DNA of 64,000 nt from Helianthus annuus. Taxonomy: Eukaryota > Streptophyta > Magnoliopsida > Asterales > Asteraceae. The stretch covers positions 84,123,675 to 84,187,674 of the forward strand of contig NC_035444.2 of NCBI RefSeq assembly GCF_002127325.2. The letters are read 5' to 3'. The position numbers and the translations under genes were made by a program. The notes under the pieces were generated by a model. The model was not told the origin of the DNA and ran no database searches. It worked only from the letters and a program-made list of their open reading frames with translations. The first letter of the stretch is position 1, and every line of letters begins with the position of its first letter. Below are positions 1-11,418 of the stretch, piece by piece.

Positions 1-745
1 TACTTTAGCTTCTTCAGCAACTTTCTTCAAATCGTTCACCATCTCATCAACATTCTTCTTCATTCTCTCTTCATCCCTCTTCCTCAAACTTGAAGTCATA
101 ACATCTCTAAGAAGTTTTTCAAACCTTTTCACATATGTTTTATCTTTTCCAGCATTTGTGTAGTATTCGACTGATCGAGGGATTACCAAATGAACATCAT
201 CAAAAACTATGTCCTTTTTGGGAACAACAGGTTCACCATTTCTGTTGACATAGCATTCTCGCTTCTTGTCCCATCTTTTGTTTCTTACAGCACTTTCATA
301 CTCCTCTTGCATCTCATTAATTCTCTTCTAAGCAATGTTTTCTCCTCCAGAATCTCTTCTCTGGTTTTCTCTTTGATCTCAGCAACAAAAACATAATGTT
401 TGCCTTGTGATATTTTTCTTCCATGTGCTGTGACATTTTCATCAACACAATCTTCTTCATTTCTTTTCTTGATCTCAGCAGCCAATCCTGAGTCAGATGG
501 AATGTATTTGTCCCAACTGAAACCCTCTGCCACTTTTTCATCATCTTGATGTATAAGTAAGGCTTTCTTCTTGGGATTATTTTCAATCATTTTCGGCTCT
601 TCTTTGCTACGGTGGTAAATCGACTTTCGGTAATAATCATCATTGAAAGGATTTTCATTTCCATCAACTAAAGAATTTTGACACTCTCTCTTGAAATGAC
701 CTCTTTGCTTGCATTTGAAACAAGTCACTTTGGATTTATCAAATC
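1..745 (-). pseudogene. gag: Copia gag, zinc knuckle and C-terminal part (element L, runs off window)
   Basis: Continuation of the gag of element L after the frameshift near 746-790. A CCHC zinc knuckle (CFKCKQRGHFKREC; C-X2-C-X4-H-X4-C) lies at about 685-727. It is the nucleic-acid-binding nucleocapsid motif of retroelement gag. The frame from 728 to 285 continues with a charged region whose WDKYIPSD block has a counterpart in A (WSDVLPEEG at about 16120). Below 285 the homology continues in another frame (blocks such as RNGEPVVPKKD) to the window edge, so there is at least one further frameshift. Pol would lie off the left edge. Confidence 0.75.
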
Positions 746-1939
746 CTAGCTTAGTTGATGGACCACCGATTGACTGCTTTCCAGTAATCTCCAGCGAATA
801 TCGATAGGTTCCATCTCTTCCGGATCAATCTGGTCATAGTCTTCTTTGGTCAATTCAGAATTTCCAATTTTGCCAGCTACTAGACCTTCATAAGATTCTA
901 GAACAGATGCAAGAAAACTCATTTGTTGCTTGGCTGCATTGATGCTCATAGTCGGAGAATTCTTCAATTTGAGAGCAATGTTGCAGAGAACTTCTTCAGA
1001 TTCTTCAACACTTGCTTTTGATGAAGACGAATGATATCTTGGATTGTAGCTTGATTGACTTGTCGGAGGTTCTTTTGTCTTCACACCACTGAATGCTGTT
1101 TTTGGTGATTCACTAACTTTCACCAAAGGTATTGCACCTTTGTAATAAAGACCGACATTCTGTTGATGCGAAGAACTACTCATCTTGTTCTGCTTTTGCA
1201 ATTCAAGCTCATGACTTTCTATCTTTTCTATCAAGACATCAAGAGAAATTGTATCATATAAAGCATCATTTTTCAATATGAATACAAACGTTTGCCACTG
1301 ATCAGCTCGTGGTAACGCTTCTATGATCTTATCAATTATTTCTTCTCGAGTTTTAACAATGCCAAAACGATCAAGTTCAATTTTTAGATGACCAAATCTC
1401 TCTATCATTTGTCTAACTAATTCACCTTTCAAACTATCAAACAAATCAAATTCTTTCTTTAATAATGCAATTTTATTTTTCTTGATTTGTTTACCCCCCT
1501 CAGCTTTTACCCGTAAAGCTTCCCAGACAGATTTTGATGACCCATCATGTTGAAGTAAAGCAAACAGGTCATGTCTAATTGATGATTGAATTAAAGCAAT
1601 CATTCTCTGTTCAGCTGAGAATTCTCTTTTGTCTTCTATTAATAAACTTTTGAGTGGGGTTTCTTCTCCTTTATCATCGGTCGGCCTACTATAACCAAAT
1701 TCCAAACAAAACCAGCTTTCATGAGCGTAAGCTTTTGCCCAGTTGATGAACCGCTCTTTCCACCAAGTGTAATCTTCAATGCTTTCAAGTGTTGGTGGTT
1801 TTGAATTTGTTCCGTAGAAATTATCATGTTTAATGTTTTCATTGATCGCTTTTGTAATGGTTTTTGGTTTGACAGTTGAAGTTTCGAAAGACTCAGATGT
1901 AAACGCGTTGTAGAACGTGTTGTAAAATTCTTCAGCCAT
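746..1939 (-). pseudogene. gag: Copia gag, N-terminal/capsid part (element L)
   Basis: Structural protein of a Ty1/Copia retrotransposon; it would form the cytoplasmic virus-like particle. I take the start at the ATG at 1939-1937 (MAEEF), because homology with the gag of element A begins near there; an upstream in-frame ATG exists at 1969. The frame holds a UBN2-type gag region, including a W-rich start (YTWWKERF), a central stretch around ERFGHLKIEL and a C-terminal DYDQIDPEEME block shared with element A. The frame ends near 746 because a segment present in A between IDIRW and the conserved SIGGPSTKLGF block is missing here, which also shifts the frame. The upstream DNA has a TATA box but no primer site. 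Family assignment is firm; whether it is expressed is unknown. Confidence 0.85.
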
Positions 1940-1969
1940 GATGTGATCTTCTAAAATTACCTGAATCAC

Positions 1970-2150
1970 TTTTTCTCTCTAGAACCTCTCTCTAGATCTA
2001 GAGCTCTCTAAAACTCCAAAATGAGCGAAAGTCCTAAACTATGACATAACATCCCTATTTATAGGCCAGGGCTTTTAATGAGATTTCTCATTAATTACAA
2101 TATTGCCACCTTGTCTTTTGACTAGATATAACAATATAAAGCTAGATATC
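1970..2150. other. 5' flank of element L, no gene
   Basis: AT-rich leader and upstream DNA of the L gag. It ends with the target-site copy ATATC (2146-2150) of element A. I found no LTR edge (TG or CA terminus) that I can support and no primer site. The junction with element C, before A inserted, must lie between here and about 18660. Confidence 0.5.
2054..2065 (-). promoter_or_regulatory. TATA box upstream of the element L gag
   Basis: The minus strand reads CCTATAAATAGG, a strong plant TATA box, about 115 nt before the gag ATG at 1939. Between the two there is a CT/GA-rich leader but no match to the tRNA-Met primer binding site found in A, B, E and G. The box could be the core promoter of a decayed or unrecognised LTR, or of a solitary gag gene. 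Confidence 0.55.
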
Positions 2151-2629
2151 TGTTGGATCATCGTGTGACCCTAACGAGTCAATCCGATGAGTTCAGCATA
2201 AAAAACAAAGGCGGAATCAATGTAATTGATGTAAAACAGCTTGTTCCTTTCTAATTATCTTCTTATTGATTGATTCTGAGCTTTTTACAATTTTGATAAC
2301 AATTCGGCAGCACCTCGGCTCTGAATCTATGACCTAATTTTGTTCCAAATGAACGACAAGATCAGGTATTTATAGACAAGGCTAATTCCGCTTGAACCGT
2401 TCACGCAGAATTAAGTTTCAAACGGAATTACCTAATTCCGTGGGGAATTACCTAATTCCGTGCGGAATTAGTTAATTTCTCTTGAACATCTAATTCCGTT
2501 TGAATGACACTAAACACCTTTCAAGCGGAATTACCTATATACTCGTTTTCTCGATTTGCGTGCCCTGATCTATTTAGTATATTACAAGACTCTATAAAGA
2601 CGAAGTTAACAGACATCAGTGCATCAACA
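2151..2629 (-). repeat. Element A 3' LTR
   Basis: 479 bp, TGTTGG to CAACA on the plus strand, paired with 18174-18632. It is 20 bp longer than its partner because a block containing TAATTCCG and GGAATTA is duplicated around 2440-2462. It carries inverted GCGGAATTA and TAATTCCGC motifs upstream of the TATA box. Confidence 0.95.
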
Positions 2630-2640
2630 GACTCCCCCTT
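2630..2640 (-). other. Element A polypurine tract
   Basis: The minus strand reads AAGGGGGAGTC directly before the 3' LTR; this is the primer for plus-strand DNA synthesis. Confidence 0.9.
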
Positions 2641-4250
2641 GGATGTTGACGAAGTCTTTAGTATCCAGTCTTTAGTCTTTAGTCTTGATCTATCGTTCTC
2701 TATCCCAAATTGCCTTGACATTGTAAAGCATCCTTCAATCTTCTATCTTCAAACTCTAACCTTCAATCTCCCCTTTGAATGTTGATCCAGAATTCTGACT
2801 CCCCCTTTCGCAGACTCCCCCTCTCGATAAGCTGGGACTTATATTCTGGTTCAAACTTTAACATTTTCTTTGCCATGGGGATTTTAACTCCTGTTTCCTG
2901 TTACTCAAATATATAATATTATAATCTATTCAACTTTACACACTATTAACTGTTCATCAGTTTTAGAAATCCACTTAAGTATTCAGGTCTAAGTTAATGA
3001 CCCTGATTACTCAATTTATCTACCAAGTCCAACTTAATGACCTTGGTTGATCTGTGACAAAAACAAACTGATTTTTGTTCAACAATTTCAAATATTTTTT
3101 CTGAAAATTACCAGTTTCAAGTTAATGAACTTGTTTTGACTTTCCAATTTTCCAAGTTTAAAATATGAAGCTCCCAACTCATCATCCAGCTTAGAATCTT
3201 TCTGCATCTGCTCCAACCTTCTGAATCTGAAGATCAACTTTCCACTTTGGTTTGTCAGAGAATAAAGCAGAAATGAAAAATCTTTTTGGATTTTTAATAA
3301 AGTTTATAAACTAGACAATGAATGTAGAAATGAAATACAGAATGCAAACTATTTACAAACATATTTTTGGTGAGCGTGTTAGGGAATCATATCAGCTAAT
3401 GACAAATTACTAGCACCATTAAGCTTGATAACATACTAAGTCTTAAACAATTCACTTAGATTGTCGATATGCTGATCCTTTTAAATTTTTATACAAATTT
3501 CAATCTGCTCAGGATACAATTTAGGTGAATTAATGACTTAAACTTATATGTGTGTCCCACCTCTTGAATATACCCCTGTATCCAGATCCCAATATTCAGT
3601 CTTACAGGTGAGTATACCTAGATGATATCTGTAAAAGGGTTAGATGCGAAATCGTGAGAGCTCAGGTCAGAACTTCCGTTCAGCAAAGAGATGATGGTTC
3701 GACTTTAGGTGTGTCCCCTTTAGAGGATCTTTTCTTCAACAACACATGATTAGCATTTTTGCAATGTTTCATCATTTTTATGCTGAGGGTGAGCTTTATT
3801 TCAAGCAAGCAGAAAGTATTATACGGGGACTAGGCCATTGCTTCCACAAAATCAGAAGTCCCAGGATAATACCCCAGATATCACTGAGTATAAAGACCTA
3901 GTATTTCAGAAAGAGGGACCTTTCAAACAAGATTTCAGGGGTTACCTATATATCCAAGATTTGTTCCCCACAAAATAAGCAAGTTTGAATTTTAGGTTTA
4001 TATCCCAAACAAGATTTACTGTATGTATAAAATCCTATTGACATATCATCAGCGAGACTGTTTAAAAACTTTAAAACTTTACATTTCTTTAGCGTACCGT
4101 AACTGTCAAGCCGATGTACTATAATTTTCCCTTTTTACACAAGCTCTTTTTCAGTTTTCTATTATTTTTGGATTTTTAAATTTTCTCATGTTTTTTTGGA
4201 TTTTTGAATTTTTTATTGTTTTTGTATTTTCTGAAAATATAATACTCCCC
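2630..4250 (-). other. Element A 3' noncoding region with repeated polypurine tracts
   Basis: About 1.6 kb without a credible ORF between RNase H and the 3' LTR. The minus strand has PPT-like GGGGGAGT tracts at about 4243-4252, 2813-2824, 2797-2808 and, directly at the LTR, 2630-2640, plus a weaker one near 2770. An A/T run at 4150-4235 and further downstream blocks resemble the 3' region of element B. Multiple PPTs in front of the 3' LTR are a reported Sirevirus trait. Confidence 0.7.
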
Positions 4251-4733
4251 CTAAATACCAAAACAAGTAAAAAATCGATAAACCATTGCAGATTGTTTCT
4301 CAACATCATCATCTATAATGTTATCCTCATCAACGCCAATAATCCCATCCGACACCGATAGAAGCTTCATACCGTTTAGTTTTAAAAGATATTTAAAACG
4401 AGTTTTGTCAAATGCTTTGGTATGTAAATCAGCTTTCTGTTCGTCAGTGTGGATTTTCTCAATTCGTATCAACTTCTTCTCGAAATAATCTCGGATGAAG
4501 TGATGACGAATTTCGATGTGTTTCGTTTTAGCGTGATGAATAGGATTTTTCGTGATATTAATCGCTGCCTCATTATCAACAAAGATAGGGGTGTTAAGAA
4601 ATTGCAAACCGTAGTCGCGCAGCTGTTGCTGTATCCACAAGATTTGAGAGCACCAACTGCTAGCAGATACATACTCCGCTTCACATGTGGATAGAGCCAC
4701 AGAGGTTTGCTTCTTACATTGCCAGGTGACCAA
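4251..4733 (-). pseudogene. pol: Element A RNase H
   Basis: C-terminal Copia RNase H region, 160 codons. It begins VTWQCKKQTSVALSTCEAEYV (catalytic Glu in STCEAEY) and continues through the VDNEAAI block (catalytic Asp) to KTKHIEIRHHFIRD and ADLHTKAFDKTRF near the pol end. It degrades the RNA strand of the hybrid during reverse transcription. The same C-terminal block survives as a scar in element B at 11564-11647. Confidence 0.9.
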
Positions 4734-5793
4734 CCCGCTGTTGTTGATTTAGCATTAACTTTGCAGCTTCCGTAGTCGGAATCAGAATACCCTTCGAGCG
4801 TGAAATCGCCTGTTTTTGGATACCACAACCCCAATGATGGAGTTCCTTTCAGGTAGCGTAATATCCGTTTCACAATCACCATATGCGAAGCTCTGGGAGT
4901 TGACTGAAACCGTGCTACGAGGCACGTCAGATACATGATATCGGGTCTTGAAGCAGTTAAGTACATCAGCGATCCGATCATGGAACGATACATCGTTTCA
5001 TCTACCCTGTCTCTGGTGAGATCTGGGTTTATCCCATGATTTGTCGCTAACGGGGTTGACGCTAGAGTAGATCCTGACATCCCAAATTTCCCTAAGATAT
5101 CATGAACATACTTCATCTGATGTATGAAAATTCCCTCAGGTAGTTGATCAACTTGAAGTCCCAAGAAGAATTTCATCTCCCCCATCGATGACATTTCGAA
5201 TTTTTGCTTCATAAGAGATTCAAAGTCTTTACACAAACTTTCATTCATTGACCCAAATATGATGTCGTCCACGTATATCTGAACTATCAGAAGATGTCCG
5301 TTGACCTTTTTGGTGAAGAGGCCACGGATGAAGCTGTTGGCTAGTAGGTTTTGAGACAATGTCTCGTACCAAGCTCTCGGGGCCTGGTGTAAACCATACA
5401 GCGCCTTATCCAGTAAATAAACCATGTCTTTGTGGATTGGGTCGGTGAAGCCTGGTGGCTGTCCGACATATATACCTCCTCTTTTACCTTCCCATAGAGA
5501 AACGCCGATTTAACATCTAACTGAAAAACTTTAAATCCCTTCCATGATGCAAATGCCAGAAAGATTCTAATTGCTTCTAAACGAGCCACAGGAGCATATA
5601 CTTCGGTGAAATCTATACCCTCCTGCTGACTAAAACCCTGGACTACGAGTCGAGCTTTATTTCGAATAATAACCCCTCGATCATCTCTCTTGCATTTAAA
5701 CACCCATTTTGTGTTAATTTTCCTGTGACCATCAGGCAAGTCTAGTAATTTCCACACTCCTAATTTCTCGAACTGGCTCAGTTCCTCCTGCAT
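4734..5793 (-). pseudogene. pol: Element A reverse transcriptase
   Basis: Copia RT domain (RVT_2) in two frames. 5793-5341 holds the N-terminal half (KTKWVFK-like block, [41 protein letters not shown] with the first catalytic Asp). The frame shifts near 5440-5460, and 5425 onward carries [14 protein letters not shown] and the catalytic YVDDIIFGS (second and third Asp), then YRSMIGSLMYLTASRPDIM. Synthesises cDNA from element RNA inside the particle. A second frameshift near 4735-4760 separates it from RNase H. Catalytic residues are present, but the reading frame is broken. Confidence 0.92.
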
Positions 5794-5934
5794 CGCATTG
5801 ACCCAAGAATCTTCAGTAAGCGCCTCCTTATAAGTACTCGGTTCAATCTGCGAGATAAAACAACTTAGTGAAAACTCAGTTTGTAATGGAGCAACTGTAG
5901 TATAAAAACAAGTAAGCGCTTGATCAATTTGTCG

Positions 5935-6396
5935 TCAAGTGCGGACGCCTGATTGCAATTCTCCAATAATCAGCGCTTCTGGATGGTATGAAAGTGTTCT
6001 TGGCATCACTTCACCTGGAACATCTACCTCACCCTCCATATTTGTGATATTTTGATCTGCACTTTGTTCACTGATTGGAATAGATTGACTTGAAATCTGA
6101 ATTTGCTCCCCCTCAGAATATGAATCACCATGGTCAAATACTGGTCTGTTCTCAGATTCTTGATTATCATTCTCTACCATCTGATGATCTTGAGCAACTT
6201 CATTTTGTTGAATATCATCATGTTCTCCAGCATTGCTTGGACCTGCTTCATCGTCATTTGAAGTATGCCTTTGACGTCTTGAAGACTCAGCTGGGAACCT
6301 TTCCTGAGATGACTCATACTCTCTCAGAATATCCAACTCGTCAAAGAAATCTTCTTCTTCTTCCTCTTCTTTTTCCATGTCAAACGAATTCCACAA
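5935..6396 (-). pseudogene. pol: Element A integrase-RT linker
   Basis: 153-codon acidic, Ser/Gln-rich stretch without a conserved catalytic motif. It ends with ALIIGELQSGVRT just before the RT. In Copia pol this place holds a variable linker between the integrase tail and RT, ending in a short conserved block before RT (IIGD-like). A frameshift or stop separates it from both neighbours. Confidence 0.7.
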
Positions 6397-6475
6397 AGTG
6401 TCATAATGAAAACGCCATGAATCCCCGGGATTTTGTGGTGGAATTGTATAGCCTTGACATTCAACATTATGCGCC

Positions 6476-7738
6476 TCAATAAATCCGCTTCAAGTTTGGA
6501 ACATAGACTCGTCTCAAAGGACTTGAGTAACCCACAAATATTCCCTCAATACTCTTTGGACCAAACTTACCAAAAGGCTCTAGAACAGTGCAGGGAGACC
6601 CAAACGGTTCTAAATACTTCAGGTTCGGTTTGCGGTTATTGATCAGCTCAAAACATGTCTTGTTGAATTTCTTTACAGTAAGAACCCGGTTGAGCGTATA
6701 GCATGCGGCTGATACTGCTTCTGCCCAAAAGTTAACGGGTAGCTTGGAATCAGCAAGCATCGACCTTGTCGTTTTAATTAGCGTCCTGTTCTTTCTTTCA
6801 GCTACTCCATTCTGTTGTGGAGTGTAAGGAGCACTAAATTCATGCAATATACCTCTTTCATCGCAATACTCTTCCATCTTGATATTCTTGAACTCAGTAC
6901 CATTGTCACTACGTAATCTTCTAATGCGTGTCTGGTACAAGTTTTCCATCTTCTTGCAAAGCATCATCAAACGATCAAATGTCTCATCTTTTGACTTCAG
7001 AAATAATACCCAAGAAAATTTGGAATAATCGTCTGTGACTACAAGACAATAGAGATCCCTAGTAATGCTTTTGACGTTCACTGGACCAAACAAATCCATA
7101 TGTAGTCTCTCTAAAGGTCTTGAGATTGAATTTTCTTTCTTCCCGGGGTGAGATTTCTTCGTTTGCTTTCCTTTGATGCAGCTAATGCAGTCCCCCTCAA
7201 GATGAAAACCTCTCACATAAACACCAGTAACCAAATAATTATACACCAGATGATTCATTTTTCGCAAATGTATATGACCCATTTTTCGGTGCCACAACTG
7301 TGATTCTTTCTCTGTTGCTCTAAACATAAAACAATGAGCCTGACCCGTGGTTGTAGTTGCTACGCTCATATCCAACACGTACAGATCATTGACTCTTGGT
7401 GCTCTCATGATAATCCATTCTTCGGGAACAACAAATCCTGGTTTCAAGATCAAACACTCTTTGTCTGTGAAGTGCGTTGTATACATCCTATCACAGATCT
7501 GAGAAATACTCAGTAGATTATTCTCAAGCTCGGCAATGTAATTAACTCTTTCAAACGTGACAATCCCATTGGATAACGTTCCTTCTCCAATTATCCTACT
7601 TCCTTGATTTCCTGCAAAACCCACATAACCTCCATTAAACTCTCTAACATCGTACAGCAGGGTCTTCTTCCCCGTCATGTGCCGAGAAGCTCCACTATCC
7701 ATAATCCAACGTGAAACGGATCTTGGAAGCTCCTGCAC
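6476..7738 (-). pseudogene. pol: Element A protease-integrase region of pol
   Basis: 420-codon open stretch encoding the front half of Copia pol. The aspartic protease motif is at the start (WIMDSGASRHMTG, about residues 11-23; catalytic Asp in DSGA). A GAG-pre-integrase zinc-binding domain follows (LWHRKMGHIHL ... CISCIKGKQ; H-H-C-C), then the integrase core with its catalytic acidic positions: DLFGP and VTDDYSKFSW, RSDNGTEF, and the PQQNGVAERKNRTL segment with the Glu. The frame stays open to about 6476, where the integrase tail (IFVGYSS) is cut. Integrase acts in the nucleus to insert the cDNA. The stretch is intact over more than 1.2 kb, unlike the surrounding gag. Confidence 0.92.
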
Positions 7739-7751
7739 AATTCAAAAACAC

Positions 7752-8081
7752 TTAGTTAGATTTTGATGCTACCCAAGCCTCTTTGGACACAGGTAACTGG
7801 ACATCAAGGACAGTTCTTTTGGTGATCAATGGTGGAAAATTCTTATCATTGATCTTCAAGCTTTCTTCAGACCCAACCTCATCCTCTTTGTATAAGAAAA
7901 ACTCATCTTTCTGAGGTTGACCAGATGGTTGGTCTTTCTTTGGAACATCTTTCTTCTCAGACTTTTGCATTTCTTTCTCAAGTTTCACATAGTAATCCAA
8001 AGGAACATTCATCTTTACTGGTGTAGTAGAAGATGATTGTTTTTCTGACTCCGAAACCTTTGGTTTTGGAGAACTTGTTTT
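7752..8081 (-). pseudogene. Element A gag/protease linker
   Basis: Lys/Glu-rich stretch that continues the 14251-14037 segment after removal of element B. The segment at 8012-7752 includes NVPLDYYVKLEKEM and a conserved-looking FPPLITKRTVLDVQLPVSKE block, and ends with a stop just before the protease. The 5 bases 8077-8081 (GTTTT) are the left target-site copy of B. Confidence 0.7.
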
Positions 8082-8551
8082 TGTTGGTGCATATTTGTGA
8101 CAACAGCTTAGATTTGGTCTTTGGATATCTTGTAATTAGTTAAACGATAAACAGTTAGCGGGTTTAATTTTGTATTAGTGAGATAATTGAGTTTGGGCTA
8201 AACTAAACCCAGTTTGGGTCTAGTGGGACGAATTGGGCTTGCCCATGTAGTAAACCCTAGCCCAAGTTGTAAATCTTGTGTATATAAACAAGGTTAGGCT
8301 TTAAGGTTTAGGTAAATCAGCCAAAACAGTTGTTAGAGAGAATTTCGTGAGAGCTTACTAGCTTGGACGAATTTGTGAGAGGATTAGGGTTTTAATTGAT
8401 TGTAATACCTTGGTTTGATAATCAATAGAAAACCCGGATTAAAAGTGATTTCTGTTTCTACTCATTCTGCTATATTCTGATCAAGAGGATTCCGCACTCT
8501 TGATCGGATTGACAATTCTGTGAAGATCCATACACATCAAGGGGACCTACA
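8082..8551 (+). repeat. Element B 5' LTR
   Basis: 470 bp from TGTTGGTGCA to GGGGACCTACA, paired with 13566-14036. A TATA-like TATATAAACA lies near 8281. The 5' end abuts the GTTTT target-site copy. Confidence 0.95.
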
Positions 8552-8553
8552 AT

Positions 8554-8565
8554 TGGTATCAAAGC
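8554..8565 (+). other. Element B primer binding site (tRNA-Met)
   Basis: TGGTATCAAAGC two bases after the 5' LTR; one mismatch to the usual initiator tRNA-Met complement. Confidence 0.88.
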
Positions 8566-8989
8566 ATTAGGCTCTTGAAGGCTCGGTTCAGAATTGTGTT
8601 CTGTAGAAACAAGGAGTTTTCAGGATTCTTGATATTAGGGTTTAAAATTTTCGAAATTTTGAAACCTGAAACTAGGGTTTCGAAAATTTCTGTTAATTCT
8701 GATAATATTCTGCGAATTTGTTGGTGTTTGATCAGTTTGTTTGTTTGTTTTGGCTGATTTGCAGGTTTTTGGGACAGTATTTGGTTGTTTTTGAAGAATA
8801 TTTGGCTGGATTTCAAAGACTTTTCTTCGTGTTCTTCATTAGATTCATTAAATTTGTGTCAAAAGTCTGCTGATTTGCTTGTTCGATTTTGCAGGAAATT
8901 GATACGAAATCTGTTGAATTCTGAGAAGATTGAATTTCCAAATTTACAGACCAGTGAAATTAACTGGTCCTGCGAATTTAACTGATCTG

Positions 8990-9235
8990 CAAACTTGACG
9001 GCGAACTTAAAATCCAAAGGCGACTTTGGTAACCGTGTAATTATCCTCAGCGAAATTACTACGGTTTTCAGCGAATTTACAAGTCATCGTAATCGCGAAA
9101 TTGATCAGCGAACTTGTCAGCAAATTTAACCTTTTCAGCAAAATAACCAGCGAATTTAAAATAACCAGCGAATTTAAACTGACCAGCGAATTTAATTTGA
9201 CTTTCCAGCGAAATTGGTTGAGAAATTAAGTGGTG
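8990..9235 (+). repeat. Leader motif array of element B
   Basis: About 11 copies of a motif close to CAGCGAATTTA or CAGCGAAATTA within 250 bases of the noncoding leader (8566-9418). It resembles the AAGCGGAATTA array in the same place in element A, although the LTRs of the two elements are unrelated by eye. The rest of the leader has no supported feature. Confidence 0.78.
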
Positions 9236-9418
9236 GAATTTTAGTTGGCAAGCGTCGGAAAAATTTCAGTGTTTTGCAAATAGAAAGTGATCCGTAGCTC
9301 GGTTTTTGACATTATATATCATTGGATTCGTCTTTTCGAGACAATTCTAAAGGTGTAATTTGCTAACCATTGTTTTCAGACATATTTTGTACGGTTTTAC
9401 CGGTCTGTTACGTTTAAA

Positions 9419-11418
9419 ATGTCGAACATGAAGACCTTGAATGCTCCTAAGATGATGAAGGTGGAGAACTATCTTACATGGAAGGACAACTTCAAATCCT
9501 TCATTAAATCTCAGGATGCACGCATGTGGATATGTATTGAAGATGGGTACATAAACCCAGTACATGATTTTGAGGGCAGACCACGTAGAACAGACTACGT
9601 GAACATGAAAGAGGCTGATAAGAAAGTGTATGAAGCTGAAAAGAGAGCCTTAGCCGCTATCAGGATGTCCTTACCTGATGGCATCAAGCATATCTTTAAT
9701 AAGTACACTAATTCAAAGGATTTATGGGATGCATTACAAAGGTGATATCAGGGAAATGAGAGTGCTGCTCAGGCATTCATGGCAGAGATAGTGCCATTTG
9801 ATGAGGCTAAAAGTACTGTGAGTGATGTTGAATCTGAAGTGAAAAATGCTGAAGCAAAAGTGGATGTTGAAGTAGAGAAAGAAAGTGAAACTGAACAGGT
9901 TGGTGCTGATGAAACTTCAGAAGTTCATGAGGAAGAGGTACAATCTAATTCTGTGTGTTTAAGATGTCGTGAACTACAGGGTGAGGTTGACAGGTTGTCA
10001 ACACAAAACCCAAGTCTGGTGAGCGAGATGTCTAGCATTAAAGAGTCAAACTTTTTTGCTAAAAGAAATGAATCTCTATACTTGAAGAAGATAAAAGGTT
10101 ATGAAAGTGAAATCGAAGCTTTAACATGCAAATTAAACGAAAAACTTCAAGTAATAGACTCAGCTCACGACATGATGGCTGAGAAAACAAAAGAGATTTC
10201 TGAAAAAAACAAAGAGTTGTCAGATGCACAACTCCAAATTGTTGAACTTGAAAAGAAATTAAGTCAATTCAGAGATTCGTCTTTTGTAATGAAACACATG
10301 ATGGGTGGGTTAAAGAAAAGTAATGACAAGACCACTGTGGGCTTCCAGGGCTTTAATGAAGTCCCACCTTCTCTTAGTCATGACTATTCTTTCCTCCCTG
10401 ATGAAGATGAGCTAGCAGACTTTATGTCAACTGCACCAAGTAGTTTCGCGTCTACATCAAGTCAAGGTGAGGGGTCAAAGAGTGATGATGCTAAGAAGAA
10501 CAATAACAGGGAACCTTTGAAAAAGAAAAATTCACCTCCTAAGAGCAAAAATCATACTTTTGTTAAAAAGATTAATTTTGTTCAAGGTAGTGATATGAAA
10601 AATGAAACCACTGTTATTGAAAAAGAATCCAATGTAGAGTTTGCTAAAAATAAAAACAAAGAAATATCTGAATCCAAGCAAACTGAACCAAATTCTTCGA
10701 AGGCATCGTCACCATCTGATAAGGGGTCTACCTCAGAGACTCCAGCTAAGAAGTCTTTGAAAAGGAGATCGTGCTTCAGGTGTCACATAAAGGGACATGT
10801 AGCTAGCTGCTGTCCTAACAAAAAGAGTGAAGCACAAGTTAGTGAGAGAAAGAGAGAGAAGTCACCAGAGAAAAGTGGTGATAAGCAAGAGAGAGAGTCT
10901 AACTCTCCAAAGAAATCTGCTCCTAAGCAACCAGAGAAAGTTGTTGTTGGTGAGGATAAGGCTGAAAAGGAACTCCACAAGTTCCTCGTTTTCAAAGAAA
11001 TCAACCTAGATTTCATCCTAGATCTCCACCAGGCAGATATCAGAGACCTAGAAGCAGTTCACCTAGAATGAACAATTATAATTCAAATAATTTCAGAAGT
11101 CAAGGTCAATATCAAAATCGATACCAGAATAATGGTGGTCGAACTTTTTATAACAATGGCTTTAGAAATTATAACATTCAAGCTTCTTGGAATCAAAATT
11201 CATGGTTTCAAAATCAAAATTTCCAAAGGTCAAATAGTCCAAATGTATATAGGAACCCTCAGGACCAGAGACCTTATGGAAATCAAAATCAAATTCCATC
11301 AACAGGTCTAAGATCCAAGACTCCAGTTAGGAGTAATGGATATTGGATGGATGTTCAAATAGTTGGTGAATTTGGACGACCCAAGACCACTAAGGCTTGG
11401 GTCCCCCAATCTAACTAA
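9419..11418 (+). pseudogene. gag: Element B gag
   Basis: Copia gag of about 660 codons from the ATG at 9419 (MSNMKTLNAP). An N-terminal gag domain follows (YLTWKDNFKSFIKSQDARMW; KDLWDAL), then an in-frame TGA at 9743-9745 that looks like an Arg codon changed by C to T. The same frame runs 9746-11071 with an acidic region, a long coiled coil (about 9960-10270), a Lys/Ser-rich segment and a CCHC zinc knuckle at about 10770-10812 (CFRCHIKGHVASCC). A frameshift near 10980 moves the rest into the frame of 11068-11418, an Asn/Gln/Arg-rich tail that ends TKAWVPQSN. The capsid domain looks shorter than in A, so part of it may be deleted. Two lesions in all. Confidence 0.85.
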
